This document shows, piece after piece, positions 35,137 through 44,230 of a stretch of DNA of 64,000 nucleotides. The stretch is from Sphingosinicella microcystinivorans (GTDB lineage Bacteria > Pseudomonadota > Alphaproteobacteria > Sphingomonadales > Sphingomonadaceae): the NCBI RefSeq assembly GCF_003634215.1, contig NZ_RBWX01000009.1:248001-312000 (forward strand), in the 5' to 3' direction. A program made the translations under genes and the position numbers. The notes under the pieces were generated by a model that saw only the letters and a program-made list of their open reading frames with translations, ran no database searches and was not told the DNA's origin. Every line of letters begins with the position of its first letter. Positions within the stretch are counted from its first letter, which is position 1.

Positions 35137-36306
35137 ATGGACGCAGTCATCGTCGCCGCAAAGCGCACACCGGTCGGTAGTTTTCTGGGCAGCTTCGCGA
35201 ACACGCCCGCGCATGAACTGGGGCGCATCGCCATCTCGGCAGCGCTCGCAGAAGCCGGAGTCGAAGCCGACGCCGTCTCCGAAGTGATCCTCGGGCAGGT
35301 GCTGACCGCTGCGCAGGGTCAGAACCCCGCGCGTCAGGCCGCGATGGCTGCCGGGATCGCCAAGGAAACACCCGCATGGAGCGTTAACCAGGTGTGCGGA
35401 TCCGGCCTACGCGCCGTTGCACTCGCGGCGCAGGCGATCGAGAACGGCGACGCCAGCATCATGATCGCGGGCGGACAGGAATCGATGAGCCTCGCCCCCC
35501 ATGCGCAGCACCTGCGCGCCGGGCAGAAGATGGGCGCGATCGAATTCGTCGACACGATGATCAAGGACGGCCTGTGGGATGCCTTCAACGGCTATCACAT
35601 GGGTATCACGGCGGAGAACCTCGCCGAGAAATATCAGGTGAACCGCGAGGCGCAGGATGCCTTCGCGGTGAGTTCCCAGAACAAGGCCGAGGCCGCGCGC
35701 GCCGCAGGACGTTTCAAGGACGAAATCGTCCCCGTGACGATCAAGGGCCGCAAGGGCGACACGGTCGTCGACCAGGACGAATATATCCGCGCCGGCGCCA
35801 CGATCGAAGGCATGCAGAGCCTGAAGCCCGCCTTCAAGAAGGACGGCACCGTGACCGCCGCGAACGCCAGTGGCCTGAACGACGGCGCAGCAGCGCTGGT
35901 GCTGATGTCGGCGGACGAAGCGGCGAAGCGCGGCGCCAAGGTGCTGGCGCGCGTCGCATCCTGGGCGAGCGCGGGCGTTGACCCCGCGATCATGGGCATC
36001 GGGCCGGTTCCCGCCTCGAAAAAGGCGCTGGCGAAGGCCGGCTGGAGCGTCGGCGACCTCGACCTCATCGAAGCCAATGAAGCCTTCGCGGCGCAGGCGC
36101 TGTGCGTGGGGCAGGAACTCGGGTTTGATCCGGCGAAGCTCAACGTCAACGGCGGTGCCATCGCGATCGGCCACCCGATCGGCGCGTCGGGCGCACGCAT
36201 CCTGACGACACTCCTCTACGAGATGCAGCGCCGCGACGCGAAAAAGGGCCTCGCCACGCTCTGCATCGGCGGCGGCATGGGCATCGCGCTGTGCGTGGAG
36301 CGGTAG
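35137..36306 (+). CDS. phaA: Acetyl-CoA acetyltransferase (thiolase)
   Basis: A 389-residue thiolase. Nucleophile C87 lies in [13 protein letters not shown], with [49 protein letters not shown] (His) and TLCIGGGMG (second Cys). The short form with the '[10 protein letters not shown]' block is typical of biosynthetic acetoacetyl-CoA thiolase (PhaA/AtoB). It follows the PhaC-like gene by 38 bases, which suits a polyhydroxybutyrate role, but no phaB reductase is in the window. Degradative use is the alternative. Confidence 0.9.
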   Translation: MDAVIVAAKRTPVGSFLGSFANTPAHELGRIAISAALAEAGVEADAVSEVILGQVLTAAQGQNPARQAAMAAGIAKETPAWSVNQVCGSGLRAVALAAQAIENGDASIMIAGGQESMSLAPHAQHLRAGQKMGAIEFVDTMIKDGLWDAFNGYHMGITAENLAEKYQVNREAQDAFAVSSQNKAEAARAAGRFKDEIVPVTIKGRKGDTVVDQDEYIRAGATIEGMQSLKPAFKKDGTVTAANASGLNDGAAALVLMSADEAAKRGAKVLARVASWASAGVDPAIMGIGPVPASKKALAKAGWSVGDLDLIEANEAFAAQALCVGQELGFDPAKLNVNGGAIAIGHPIGASGARILTTLLYEMQRRDAKKGLATLCIGGGMGIALCVER

Positions 36307-36319
36307 CACCGTCACTGTG

Positions 36320-37069
36320 ATGCGGCCGGGCCTGGATACGCTCAGGGCCTATTATGCGGGCGCGGACGGGCGCCGGACCGCGCGGCTGCTCGCGCAGATC
36401 GTCGCCCCCGCCGTCCGTACCGATGCATCGGCGCGGCTGCTTGCACTCGGCTATCCGGCGCCGTTGCTGCAGGGTCTGGACCCCGCGCGGATCGAGCGTC
36501 TGTGCATGGTGATGCCTGCCGATCAGGGCGCTCGCGCATGGCCCCGCCGGGGACCATCCTGCGCGGTGAGCGCCCGCGAAACCGCGCTGCCGTTCGTGGA
36601 GGCGCTGTTCGATCAGGCGCTGCTCGTACACGCGCTCGAATTCGCCGATCCGCCGAAGCTGCTGCGCGAACTGTGGCGTGTTCTCGCGCCCGCGGGGGAA
36701 CTGATCCTGATCGTTCCCAACCGCGCCGGCATGTGGACGCATTTCGAATCGACACCGTTCGGTCAGGGACATCCTTACGGCCGCAGCGGCCTTGGCGCCG
36801 TTCTGCGGGAGGCGATGTTCGAGCCGGTGGCTTGGAAAACTGCGCTGGTGGCGCCGCCCGTGCGCGGGCTCAAATGGCTGGACCGGCCGCTGACACGACT
36901 GCTGCCCGCGCTCGGCGGGATTCACTTCGTGCTGGCGAGGAAGACGGACGGGCTTGCTGTCAGCCCCGTAGGCCGCGCGCACCGCGTGTCACGCGCAGGA
37001 GCCGCCGCTCGGCAGCCAGCTCCGGATTTGCCGCGCGAACCCCATCGACGAGCGCCGCCCCAGCCATGA
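36320..37069 (+). CDS. SAM-dependent methyltransferase (class I, degenerate)
   Basis: A 249-residue methyltransferase-like protein. FDQALLVHALEFADPPKLLRELWRVLAPAGELILIVPNRAGMW is the Methyltransf_11 motif II/III region, and HPYGRSGLGAVLREAMFEP follows as in a common alphaproteobacterial group. The glycine-rich motif I is weak (ARLLALGYPAPLLQGL), so SAM binding is inferred. GTG at 36317 or ATG at 36320 could start it. The last 110 bases overlap a convergent small membrane-protein gene; this tail reads as low-complexity Arg/Pro and is probably not functional. Confidence 0.8.
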   Translation: MRPGLDTLRAYYAGADGRRTARLLAQIVAPAVRTDASARLLALGYPAPLLQGLDPARIERLCMVMPADQGARAWPRRGPSCAVSARETALPFVEALFDQALLVHALEFADPPKLLRELWRVLAPAGELILIVPNRAGMWTHFESTPFGQGHPYGRSGLGAVLREAMFEPVAWKTALVAPPVRGLKWLDRPLTRLLPALGGIHFVLARKTDGLAVSPVGRAHRVSRAGAAARQPAPDLPREPHRRAPPQP

Positions 37070-37241
37070 GCACCGCGAGCATACACGCCGCGAAGAGCGC
37101 CCAGCCGAAGCCGCCCGGATATGCCTTGAGATATGCTTCGCCGCGAAGCGCCGCACCGAGGGCCAGCGCATAAATGATCACCCCGGCCTCGAAGCCGTTG
37201 GTAATCTTGAACAAGCGTCCAATGCGATGCAGCCTGCGCAT
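36960..37241 (-). CDS. Small two-span membrane protein of unknown function
   Basis: A 93-residue protein from ATG 37241: a basic start (MRRLHRIGRLFKITNGFEAG), a hydrophobic segment (VIIYALALGAALRG), the YLKAYPGGFGWALFAACMLAVLMAGAALVDGV span and a basic tail. Its shape resembles small unnamed membrane proteins I associate with sphingomonads. The frame is open further upstream, but those residues look non-coding. Its 3' end overlaps the methyltransferase gene by 110 bases in opposite orientation. Function unknown. Confidence 0.6.
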   Translation of the reverse strand: MRRLHRIGRLFKITNGFEAGVIIYALALGAALRGEAYLKAYPGGFGWALFAACMLAVLMAGAALVDGVRAANPELAAERRLLRVTRGARGLRG

Positions 37242-37317
37242 GGCATATTGATAACACTGATGCCGCGGTCGCCAAGGCAGAAATTTACGACTCGTTAACT
37301 TTTGGCGGCAGAGCCCC

Positions 37318-38547
37318 TCAGTTGTGCCAGTCTCGGTCGATCCGACGGGAGGCCAGCCAAAGGAAGGCGGCGGCGAGGAGGTAAAATCCAAGACCGGTGA
37401 GGATGGCGTAGCGGAGTGATTCGGCGCCGAAACGGCTGCCGTAGAGATCGGACACCGCGCCAAAGAAGAGCGTGCCCGCGCCGATGCCGAGGAGATTGTT
37501 CACGAACAGGAAGCAGGCCGACGCGGTCGCGCGCATCGTGGGCGGCACGAGGCCCTGCACGGCATTGATGACAGGGCCAAGCCACATCAGCGCCAGCGCC
37601 TGCGGCACGAGGAACAGTACGAACGCCAGCGCCAGCGACGATTGCAGGATGCCCGCCGCATACAGGGGAACAGCGACGACAAAGGCGGCCGCGGGAACGA
37701 GGACATAAGCGCGCTTGTTCGCGCGGCCGAGGCGATCGCCAAGCCAGCCGCCCGCCCACACACCCGCAATGCCGCCGAAGAACAGGATCGCGCCCATGTA
37801 GAGGCCGATCTCCGCAAGGCCGAGCCCGAGGCTGCGCCCGAAGTAGGACGGCAGCCAGAACATGAGACCGTATCCACACATCGAGCTGCAGGAGGCGCCA
37901 AGCGAGATAAACCAGAAGGTGGGCTTGCCGACCACCGTTGCGAGCACGCGCCCCACCGGCGGGCGGTCTCCGGCAGGCGGATCGAAGCGACCGCGCTCCG
38001 GCTCCGGCACGCCGAGCTTGAACACGGGGACGATGAGGAGACCGGCCAAACCCACGGCAATGAAGGCGAAACGCCAGTCGACCGTGCTTGCGACCCAGCC
38101 GCCGAGCATGACGCCGAGCGCCGAACCCACCGGAATGCCGAACGAGAACACGGCTAGCGCCCGCGCGCGCTGTTCGGGCGGAAAATAGTCGGCGATCAGG
38201 GAATAGGACGGGGCGACGCCGCCCGCCTCCCCCACCCCGACGCCGAGCCGGGCGAGAAAGAGCTGCCAGAAGTTCATCGCGAAACCGCAGAGCGCGGTGA
38301 ACAGACTCCAGAGCCCGAGCGAGATGGCGATGATGCGGCTGCGGCTCATGCGGTCCGCCGCGATGGCGATCGGGATGCCGAGCCCCGAATAGAAGAGCGC
38401 GAAGGCAAGCCCGCCCATCAGGCCGAGTTCGGTGTCGCTGAGGCCGAGCTCCGCCTTGATCGGCCCCGCGAGGATGCCGATGATCTGCCGGTCGATGAAG
38501 TTGAACGTATAGACGAGCAGAAGAAGCCCCAGCACGCGCATTTGCAT
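37318..38547 (-). CDS. MFS transporter (spinster-like)
   Basis: A 409-residue major facilitator with 12 predicted helices. Motif A is present as DRMSRSRIIAIS between helices 2 and 3, with the matching GDRLGRANKRAYV in the second half. The opening LLVYTFNFIDRQIIGILAGPIKAELGLSDTELG is typical of the spinster/ACS-like group common in sphingomonads near TonB receptors. It lies 32 bases after the TonB-dependent receptor on the same strand, so both likely import one substrate. The substrate is unknown. Confidence 0.9.
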   Translation of the reverse strand: MQMRVLGLLLLVYTFNFIDRQIIGILAGPIKAELGLSDTELGLMGGLAFALFYSGLGIPIAIAADRMSRSRIIAISLGLWSLFTALCGFAMNFWQLFLARLGVGVGEAGGVAPSYSLIADYFPPEQRARALAVFSFGIPVGSALGVMLGGWVASTVDWRFAFIAVGLAGLLIVPVFKLGVPEPERGRFDPPAGDRPPVGRVLATVVGKPTFWFISLGASCSSMCGYGLMFWLPSYFGRSLGLGLAEIGLYMGAILFFGGIAGVWAGGWLGDRLGRANKRAYVLVPAAAFVVAVPLYAAGILQSSLALAFVLFLVPQALALMWLGPVINAVQGLVPPTMRATASACFLFVNNLLGIGAGTLFFGAVSDLYGSRFGAESLRYAILTGLGFYLLAAAFLWLASRRIDRDWHN

Positions 38548-38579
38548 GCCGGGGCCCAGGTTGGGGGGGGAGGAACCGT

Positions 38580-40892
38580 TCAGAACTTATACCCGGCTGT
38601 GACGAACACCTGGCGCGGATTGCCGTAGTAGGCGGTGAGCACGCCGTCTGCGCCGAGCGAGGAGATCAGCGCGCCGGTGCCGGTGCGCAGATATTCGCCG
38701 GTATCCGGGTTCTGGCGAAGGAACACGTAGCCCGAGGTGATGTACTTCTTGTTGAGCAGGTTCTTGCCGTGGACGCCGAGGCTGAAGCGGTCGCTGTCCG
38801 ACGTCCAGACCAGGCTCGCGTCCCAGAGCGAATAACCCTTCTGATCGAGGCCGGGCGCCGGCAGCTCGAACTGGTAGGTCTTGCTGCGGTACGACAGCGT
38901 CGTGCTTGCGTTGAGCGTGCCCGAGGCGACCGGCACGGCGTACGCAAGCGTGCCCGAGGCTGTCCATTCCGGCGTGTTCTGGAAGTTGCGGCGATCGGCG
39001 ACGTCGATGCCGCGGCTGTCGATGAACTGCTTGTAGTCGGCATTGATGTAGCCGAGCGCCCAGTTGAAGCTGAGCTGATCGTCAGTCGCGCCGAAGCTTT
39101 CAGCGAGCACGGCGTTGCCTTCGAATTCGATGCCCTGGATGCGCGCCTTGCCGGCGTTCGTCGTCACGCCGATGAAGGTCTGCTGGCCGCCGATGACGGT
39201 GCCGACCGAGCCCGGAATCTGCACGTCCTTGTAATCGGCATGGAAGGCCGCGAGGCTGAAGCGCAGACGGCGATCGAACAGCGAGGCTTTCCAGCCGATC
39301 TCGTAGCTGTCGACGGTTTCGGGCTCGAACGAGATGAAATCGTAGATCTCGTCGTAGCTGCGCACGCCGTCGCCGTTCGAGTCGGGCGCAGCGGTGCTGA
39401 CGCCGCGCGGATCGAAGCCGCCGCCTTTGAAGCCCTTCGAATAGCTTGCGTAGAGGTTGTGGTTCTCGCTCGGCTTGAAGCTGATCGAGGCACGCGGCGT
39501 GAACTCCTTGAAGGTCGCCTTGCCCGTGAAATCGGACGTTGTGGCGAAGAGCGTGCCGCCACCACCGAAGAACGGCGAACCGCCGCCGAGGAAGGTTTGC
39601 CGCAGGACCGTGGAGCTGCGCTCGTCCCACGTGTAGCGACCACCGACCGAGACGCTGAACTGCTCGCTGAGATCGTAGGTGAAATCGCCGAAGATCGCGA
39701 ACGTCTCCGTATCGACATCGCCGAAGGTGAGCGCGGTAACGCCGCCCGGCAGGCGCACGTCGAACGCCGTCTTCGCGCTCGCATCGAGGAAGTAGCCGCC
39801 GACGAGGCCGCTGAAACCGCCGTTCTGGTAAAGGAACTGGATTTCCTGCGAGAGCTGCTTGTTGTTGTAGGTCGCGGGCACGTCCACGTCGACGGCGGGC
39901 AGCGCGTCGAAATCGATCGGCGTGCCGCTGTCGTCCTTGCGATAGGACGTGATGCTGCGCAGCGTGACGTAATCGGACGGGTTCGCTTCAACGAACAGCG
40001 TTGTGCCCCACGCCTTCACTTCCTGCTTCGGATCATCGAGAGCGCCCTGGCTATCGAACACGTCGCTCAGCACCGGCGCACCGCTGGAAATGCCCGCGAT
40101 CAGGCGGTGGCCGCCGCGCGGGTTGCTCTTGTCCTTGGTGTAGTCGCCCGACAGGCGCACGAAGACGGCGTCGCCGTGGATTTCGGCAGTGGCGCGGCCG
40201 GCCCAGATGTCCTTGTTGTAGTTGTCGTCGCCCGTCGTGAGGTTCTTGCCGAAACCGCCGCGGCTGAGGCGCGCGATCGAACCGCCGAGGCGGAGCGTGC
40301 CGTCGCCGACGGGCATGCTGCCCGTAACGACGAGGTCCGCCTGCTCGTCGGTGCCGAGCGTGCCGCGCAGGCGCAGCATCGGATCAGCGTCGAGCTTCTT
40401 CGTCACGTACTTCACCGCGCCGCCGATGGTGTTGCGGCCATAGAGCGTGCCCTGCGGCCCGCGCAGCACCTCGATGCGCTCGACATCGTAGATATCGAGC
40501 ACGGCAGCCTGCGGGCGGTTAAGGTACACGTCATCGAGATAGAGGCCGACGCCCGCCTCGAAGCCCGCGACCGGATCCTGCTGCCCGACGCCGCGAATGA
40601 AGGCGGTGAGCGTGGTGTTGGTTCCGCGCGACACTTCAAGCGTCACGTTCGGGGCGCTTTCGCTAATCTCGGTGATGTCGAGCGCACCCTGCTGTTCAAG
40701 CTGGGCGCCGCTGACCGCCGTTACGGCGATCGGAACATCCTGCAGGCTTTCCTCGCGGCGGCGGGCAGTGACGACGATCGCGTCCTCGATGGTTTCGCTC
40801 ACCGCTGCGTCCTGCGCGAAGGCCGGAAGCGGCACGAAAGCGGCCAGCGCGGTGGTTGCGACAAGTACGGAATGAATCGAAATGCGGCGCAT
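38580..40892 (-). CDS. TonB-dependent outer-membrane receptor
   Basis: A 770-residue receptor starting MRRISIHSVLVATTALAAFVPLPAFAQD, a cleavable signal. The plug domain begins with a TonB-box-like region (EDAIVVTARRREESLQDVPIAVTAVSG), continues to RGVGQQDPVAGFEAGVGLYLDDVYLNRPQAAVLDIYDVERIEVLRGPQGTLYGRNTIGGAVKYVTK, and a 22-strand barrel follows, ending with an aromatic FVTAGYKF. This is the iron-complex/Sphingomonas outer-membrane-receptor type, used for many substrates besides siderophores. Start chosen at 40892 with GGGGAGGAAG upstream. Operon with an MFS gene; divergent TetR. Confidence 0.94.
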   Translation of the reverse strand: MRRISIHSVLVATTALAAFVPLPAFAQDAAVSETIEDAIVVTARRREESLQDVPIAVTAVSGAQLEQQGALDITEISESAPNVTLEVSRGTNTTLTAFIRGVGQQDPVAGFEAGVGLYLDDVYLNRPQAAVLDIYDVERIEVLRGPQGTLYGRNTIGGAVKYVTKKLDADPMLRLRGTLGTDEQADLVVTGSMPVGDGTLRLGGSIARLSRGGFGKNLTTGDDNYNKDIWAGRATAEIHGDAVFVRLSGDYTKDKSNPRGGHRLIAGISSGAPVLSDVFDSQGALDDPKQEVKAWGTTLFVEANPSDYVTLRSITSYRKDDSGTPIDFDALPAVDVDVPATYNNKQLSQEIQFLYQNGGFSGLVGGYFLDASAKTAFDVRLPGGVTALTFGDVDTETFAIFGDFTYDLSEQFSVSVGGRYTWDERSSTVLRQTFLGGGSPFFGGGGTLFATTSDFTGKATFKEFTPRASISFKPSENHNLYASYSKGFKGGGFDPRGVSTAAPDSNGDGVRSYDEIYDFISFEPETVDSYEIGWKASLFDRRLRFSLAAFHADYKDVQIPGSVGTVIGGQQTFIGVTTNAGKARIQGIEFEGNAVLAESFGATDDQLSFNWALGYINADYKQFIDSRGIDVADRRNFQNTPEWTASGTLAYAVPVASGTLNASTTLSYRSKTYQFELPAPGLDQKGYSLWDASLVWTSDSDRFSLGVHGKNLLNKKYITSGYVFLRQNPDTGEYLRTGTGALISSLGADGVLTAYYGNPRQVFVTAGYKF

Positions 40893-40951
40893 TCTTCCTC
40901 CCCAATGCTGTAAAGCCGAGCCCGATGGCTCTTGTGTTGAATCGCCAATAC

Positions 40952-40972
40952 TGAAAGTTGAACCACCTTTCA
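40952..40972. promoter_or_regulatory. Candidate TetR operator between receptor and regulator genes
   Basis: Inverted repeat TGAAAG-N9-CTTTCA in the 105-base divergent gap, with TTGAA repeats around it. The gap is far more AT-rich than the genes. Position 26 bases before the TetR ORF and about 60 before the receptor start suits an autoregulatory TetR operator. Inferred. Confidence 0.5.
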
Positions 40973-40997
40973 AATTGAATTATGGGGTCGGGAAAGA

Positions 40998-41627
40998 ATG
41001 AAGGGGAGGTCGATGGCAACCGATGCAATTCCGCAACAGGCGGACCGCGAGCCGCGAACCGCGCGCGGACGCAAGACGCAGCGCGCGCTGCTCGACGCAG
41101 CGGCCGTCGAATTCGGCGAAAAAGGGTTCCACGAAGGCTCGATCAGCGGGATCACGCGGCGGGCGGGTGTGGCGCTCGGCAGCTTCTACACCTACTTCGA
41201 ATCGAAGGATGAAATCTTCAGGGCGCTCGTCCGCGACATGTCCGCCCGTGTCGGCCAGCGCGCCGGCGAGGCGATCGCGCGCACCACGGACACGCTTTCA
41301 GGCGAGCGGGCAGCGCTGAAGGCCTTTCTGGAGTTCGCGCGCGAGCACAAGGAAGTGTACCGAATCATCGACGAGGCCGAGTTTGCGGACCCCGAAAGCT
41401 ACCGGCAGCACTACCAGGGAACGGCGCGCCGCATCCTCGACAGGCTGAAGGTGGGCGCAGAACGCGGCGAGATTCGCGAGGACGTGAGCGAGGCCCACGC
41501 CTGGGCAATCATGGGCATCAACGTCTTCCTCGGGCTGCGCTACTGCGTGCTCGACGATTCGTCCGACCCGGAAACCGTCGCGACACTCGCCAACGAGATG
41601 ATCGCCGAGGGGATTCGGCGGCGCTAA
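40998..41627 (+). CDS. TetR-family transcriptional regulator
   Basis: A 209-residue regulator with the N-terminal TetR helix-turn-helix (LDAAAVEFGEKGFHEGSISGITRRAGVALGSFYTYFESKDEIFRALV) and a C-terminal ligand-binding domain. Two starts are possible: ATG 40998, with GGGAAAGA upstream, or ATG 41013, preceded closely by GGGGAGG; both give plausible N-termini. Divergent from the TonB receptor-MFS operon, which it most likely represses. The ligand is unknown. Convergent four-base overlap with the ExeA-like gene. Confidence 0.9.
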   Translation: MKGRSMATDAIPQQADREPRTARGRKTQRALLDAAAVEFGEKGFHEGSISGITRRAGVALGSFYTYFESKDEIFRALVRDMSARVGQRAGEAIARTTDTLSGERAALKAFLEFAREHKEVYRIIDEAEFADPESYRQHYQGTARRILDRLKVGAERGEIREDVSEAHAWAIMGINVFLGLRYCVLDDSSDPETVATLANEMIAEGIRRR

Positions 41628-42949
41628 TCCTTGATCGCGGGTAGCGGCGTCGCTTCGACGGTCGGTGAATGAGGTTCGGTGAGGGCCTCGCGGCCTTCTA
41701 TCGCAGGGCCTTCCTGCGGCAGTGATCCCGAGACACTCCGCGACTTTCCGACCGAAGGATTGGCGATACCCGCGCGGACGGCCGCCGAAATCGTCGGCAG
41801 CGTCGCCGAGGGCGGACGGTAGCCCGGCGTCGCGGCATCGGGCACAGGCGGCGGGACGACGGTGCTGCCGTCCGACAGCGTCTCGGTGAGAGCAGGGAGC
41901 GACACAGGCTCGTCGATGATGTCGCCGACGTCCGGCAGCACGGCAAGCTCCGGCTCCGAAAAGCCCGGCGCGGGGCCTAGCGGGACCGGGCGCAGTTCGC
42001 TGACTGCCGGCCGCGCGGTCTCGGGAAGATGCAGCAACGCGACGATCCGGCCCCACCCGAAAGTATCCACCGCATAGGCAAGCGCTGCCGCGATCAGCAG
42101 GCCAAGCGCGCCCGTGGCCGCGATGAAGCCGCGCGCGCCGAAGCGACGGCGCGGCTCTTCCGCCGCCCACGGCTTCATCGGCTGCAGCGCTTCGGGTTCC
42201 GGTGCGGCGACAACGATCGGCTCTGGCTGCGGTTGCAATTGCGGCGCACGCTGCGGTCGCTGCGGCGCTTCTATAGCATAATCGGGCTCGGCGGCGGGAA
42301 GCGGCGGACGGGCGGCAATCGCGGCAAGCACGTGGCGCTTCTCGACAACCATCCCGCCGTCGAACATCGCTTCCAGAAGCGCCGCCCCGGCGATCTGCTT
42401 CAGAACGCGCGGATTGCCCGAGACCGCATCGACAATCCCTTCCTGCGCTGCGGCCGTGAACAGATCCGGTCGACCCGCGGCAGCGGACGCATCAACGAGG
42501 AAATCCGCGATTTCGCTGCCCGCCATCGGCGCCAGCCTGACGAGCCGCCCCGGCTTGCCGAGCCGCGAAGATTCAAGCGCGGCGAGCACGGCGGTGACGC
42601 GGTGCTGCGCGGCCTTGGCGAGCACGGCTTCAAGCACGCGCGGCGCTGCGGCATCGGCCTCGTCGACAAGGATCGCATCGAGATTGGCGAAATCGGCCGG
42701 TACTGCGAGCGTGGGGCCTGCAAAACTCGCCACGGAGACACCGCGCGCGGCAAGCTCCCGCGCTGCTGCCGCGAGCAGCTGCGATTTGCCCATGCCCGCA
42801 GCGCCCGTAAGCGTTACGTTCTCGCACGCCAACACGGCATCCACGATGTCCGAGAGTGCCGTCTCGAACGCATGGTGCAGATAGAGCTGACCATGCGGCT
42901 CCTGCCGGAACAGCACATGCTTCAAACCAAAATGCCGAAGAACGTCCAT
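41624..42949 (-). CDS. ExeA/GspA-like AAA ATPase with one membrane span
   Basis: A 441-residue protein with an N-terminal AAA domain: VLRHFGLKHVLFRQEPHGQLYLHHAFETALSDI resembles the ExeA opening, Walker A GAAGMGKS is at 49-56 and Walker B AILVDEAD is near 91. A single hydrophobic segment (about residues 271-291) follows, then a long Pro/Val-rich periplasmic tail. ExeA assembles secretin with ExeB in type II secretion, but no secretin or Gsp gene is nearby, so the role is open. It sits alone between the TetR gene and a crotonase gene. Confidence 0.7.
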   Translation of the reverse strand: MDVLRHFGLKHVLFRQEPHGQLYLHHAFETALSDIVDAVLACENVTLTGAAGMGKSQLLAAAARELAARGVSVASFAGPTLAVPADFANLDAILVDEADAAAPRVLEAVLAKAAQHRVTAVLAALESSRLGKPGRLVRLAPMAGSEIADFLVDASAAAGRPDLFTAAAQEGIVDAVSGNPRVLKQIAGAALLEAMFDGGMVVEKRHVLAAIAARPPLPAAEPDYAIEAPQRPQRAPQLQPQPEPIVVAAPEPEALQPMKPWAAEEPRRRFGARGFIAATGALGLLIAAALAYAVDTFGWGRIVALLHLPETARPAVSELRPVPLGPAPGFSEPELAVLPDVGDIIDEPVSLPALTETLSDGSTVVPPPVPDAATPGYRPPSATLPTISAAVRAGIANPSVGKSRSVSGSLPQEGPAIEGREALTEPHSPTVEATPLPAIKD

Positions 42950-43067
42950 GAAGATCCATCGCGCCGGGGGGCCGGTGAAAGAGGAACGCCTACAGACCCG
43001 ATACGGCGCATGTGCCGCAGCGCGGCCGGAGCGTCAACGTCATGACGTCATGAAATCGGCCTGACGC

Positions 43068-43853
43068 TCATTCGACACGACCGCCGCGCCCGGCACCGCC
43101 CGCGAAGCGCGCCGCACCCGCGCGGCCTTCATCCGAAGCCAGTGTTTCCATGCCGAGCGCAAATTCGCGCGCCATCGCCTCCGCTTCCGGGGCGCCCCAT
43201 TGACCGCGTGCGCTGGCACGGTCGTTCCCAAGGCAGACTTGCGGGAACGCAGAAATCGTCTCCGCGAGCGCGACCGCCGCCTCCAGCGCAGCCCCATCCT
43301 CGACGACACGGTTCGCAAGGCCCCAGCCCAGCGCTTCCTCCGCCGTGACGGCCCGCCCGGTGAGGATCATATCGAGCGCGCGCGATTCGCCGATCAGGCG
43401 CGGCAGGCGCACGCTGCCGCCGTCGATCAGCGGCACGCCCCAGCGGCGGCAGAACACGCCGAACACCGCCGAGCGTGCGACGACGCGCAGATCGCACCAG
43501 ACGGCAAGCTCCAGCCCGCCCGCGACGGCATAGCCCTCGATCGCGGCGATCACGGGCTTCGAAAGCGCGAGGCGGCTCGGCCCCATCGGACCATCGCCCG
43601 CTGCATCAACCCGATTTCCGCGCGGCGTGCCCATGACTTTCAGATCCGCGCCGGCGCAGAAATTGCCGCCCGCGCCGGCCAGCACGGCGACCGAAAGCGA
43701 CGCATCGGACTCGAACGCGCTGAAGGCGTCGACGAGCGCGGCGGCGGTGGGACCATCGACCGCATTTCGTGCATCCGCACGATTGATCGTCACGACGAAC
43801 ACCGGGCCCCGGCGTTCGGTGAGAACATTTATTTCGGAAGAACCTGCCGCCAT
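43068..43853 (-). CDS. Enoyl-CoA hydratase/isomerase family protein
   Basis: A 261-residue crotonase-fold protein. The oxyanion segments are AGAGGNFCAGADLKVM and AIEGYAVAGGLELAVWCDLRV, with the catalytic-glutamate region of the second and IDGGSVRLPRLIGESRALDMILTG. It presumably acts on an acyl-CoA, but members range from hydratases to isomerases and lyases, so the exact reaction is unknown. Its first 25 bases overlap the end of the YciI gene upstream. Confidence 0.9.
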   Translation of the reverse strand: MAAGSSEINVLTERRGPVFVVTINRADARNAVDGPTAAALVDAFSAFESDASLSVAVLAGAGGNFCAGADLKVMGTPRGNRVDAAGDGPMGPSRLALSKPVIAAIEGYAVAGGLELAVWCDLRVVARSAVFGVFCRRWGVPLIDGGSVRLPRLIGESRALDMILTGRAVTAEEALGWGLANRVVEDGAALEAAVALAETISAFPQVCLGNDRASARGQWGAPEAEAMAREFALGMETLASDEGRAGAARFAGGAGRGGRVE

Positions 43854-44110
43854 GCCGTTACCGCAACCGAGGCGAACAGCCCGGCCAGCGCATAGGGATC
43901 ATCCGCCGCAAACTGAATCGCGGCCTTGCGATCATCGAAGTCGATAATGAGCAGCGAGCCGATCGGCCGCCCTTCTTCATCGAGCAGCGGCCCGGCGACG
44001 AGGAGGCGATCGCCGACGCGTTCCAGATATTCGAGGTGCGTGGGCCGGGTTGCAGCGCGCAGGTCGCCGCTGGCGGGCTTGTCGATGCAGTGGATCGCGA
44101 AAAGAGGCAT
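43829..44110 (-). CDS. YciI-like protein
   Basis: A 93-residue protein of the YciI (ferredoxin-like) family: MPLFAIHCIDKPASGDLRAATRPTHLEYLERVGDRLLVAGPLLDEEGRPIGSLLIIDFDD with the conserved H25 and the aspartate of GPLLDEEG that form the putative active site. Often found beside metabolic genes and of uncertain enzymatic role. Overlaps the crotonase gene by 25 bases, suggesting a shared transcript. Confidence 0.88.
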   Translation of the reverse strand: MPLFAIHCIDKPASGDLRAATRPTHLEYLERVGDRLLVAGPLLDEEGRPIGSLLIIDFDDRKAAIQFAADDPYALAGLFASVAVTAWRQVLPK

Positions 44111-44230
44111 GATTCCCGTCTAGAACGGAAAGATCGGCGATGAAAGAGCGGTTTGCGCGCAGCCGCCACACCGAGACTTTTGGGGTACACTCGGCTATGC
44201 CGGGATATCGGCGAAGCGTGTGGGGGTGCC

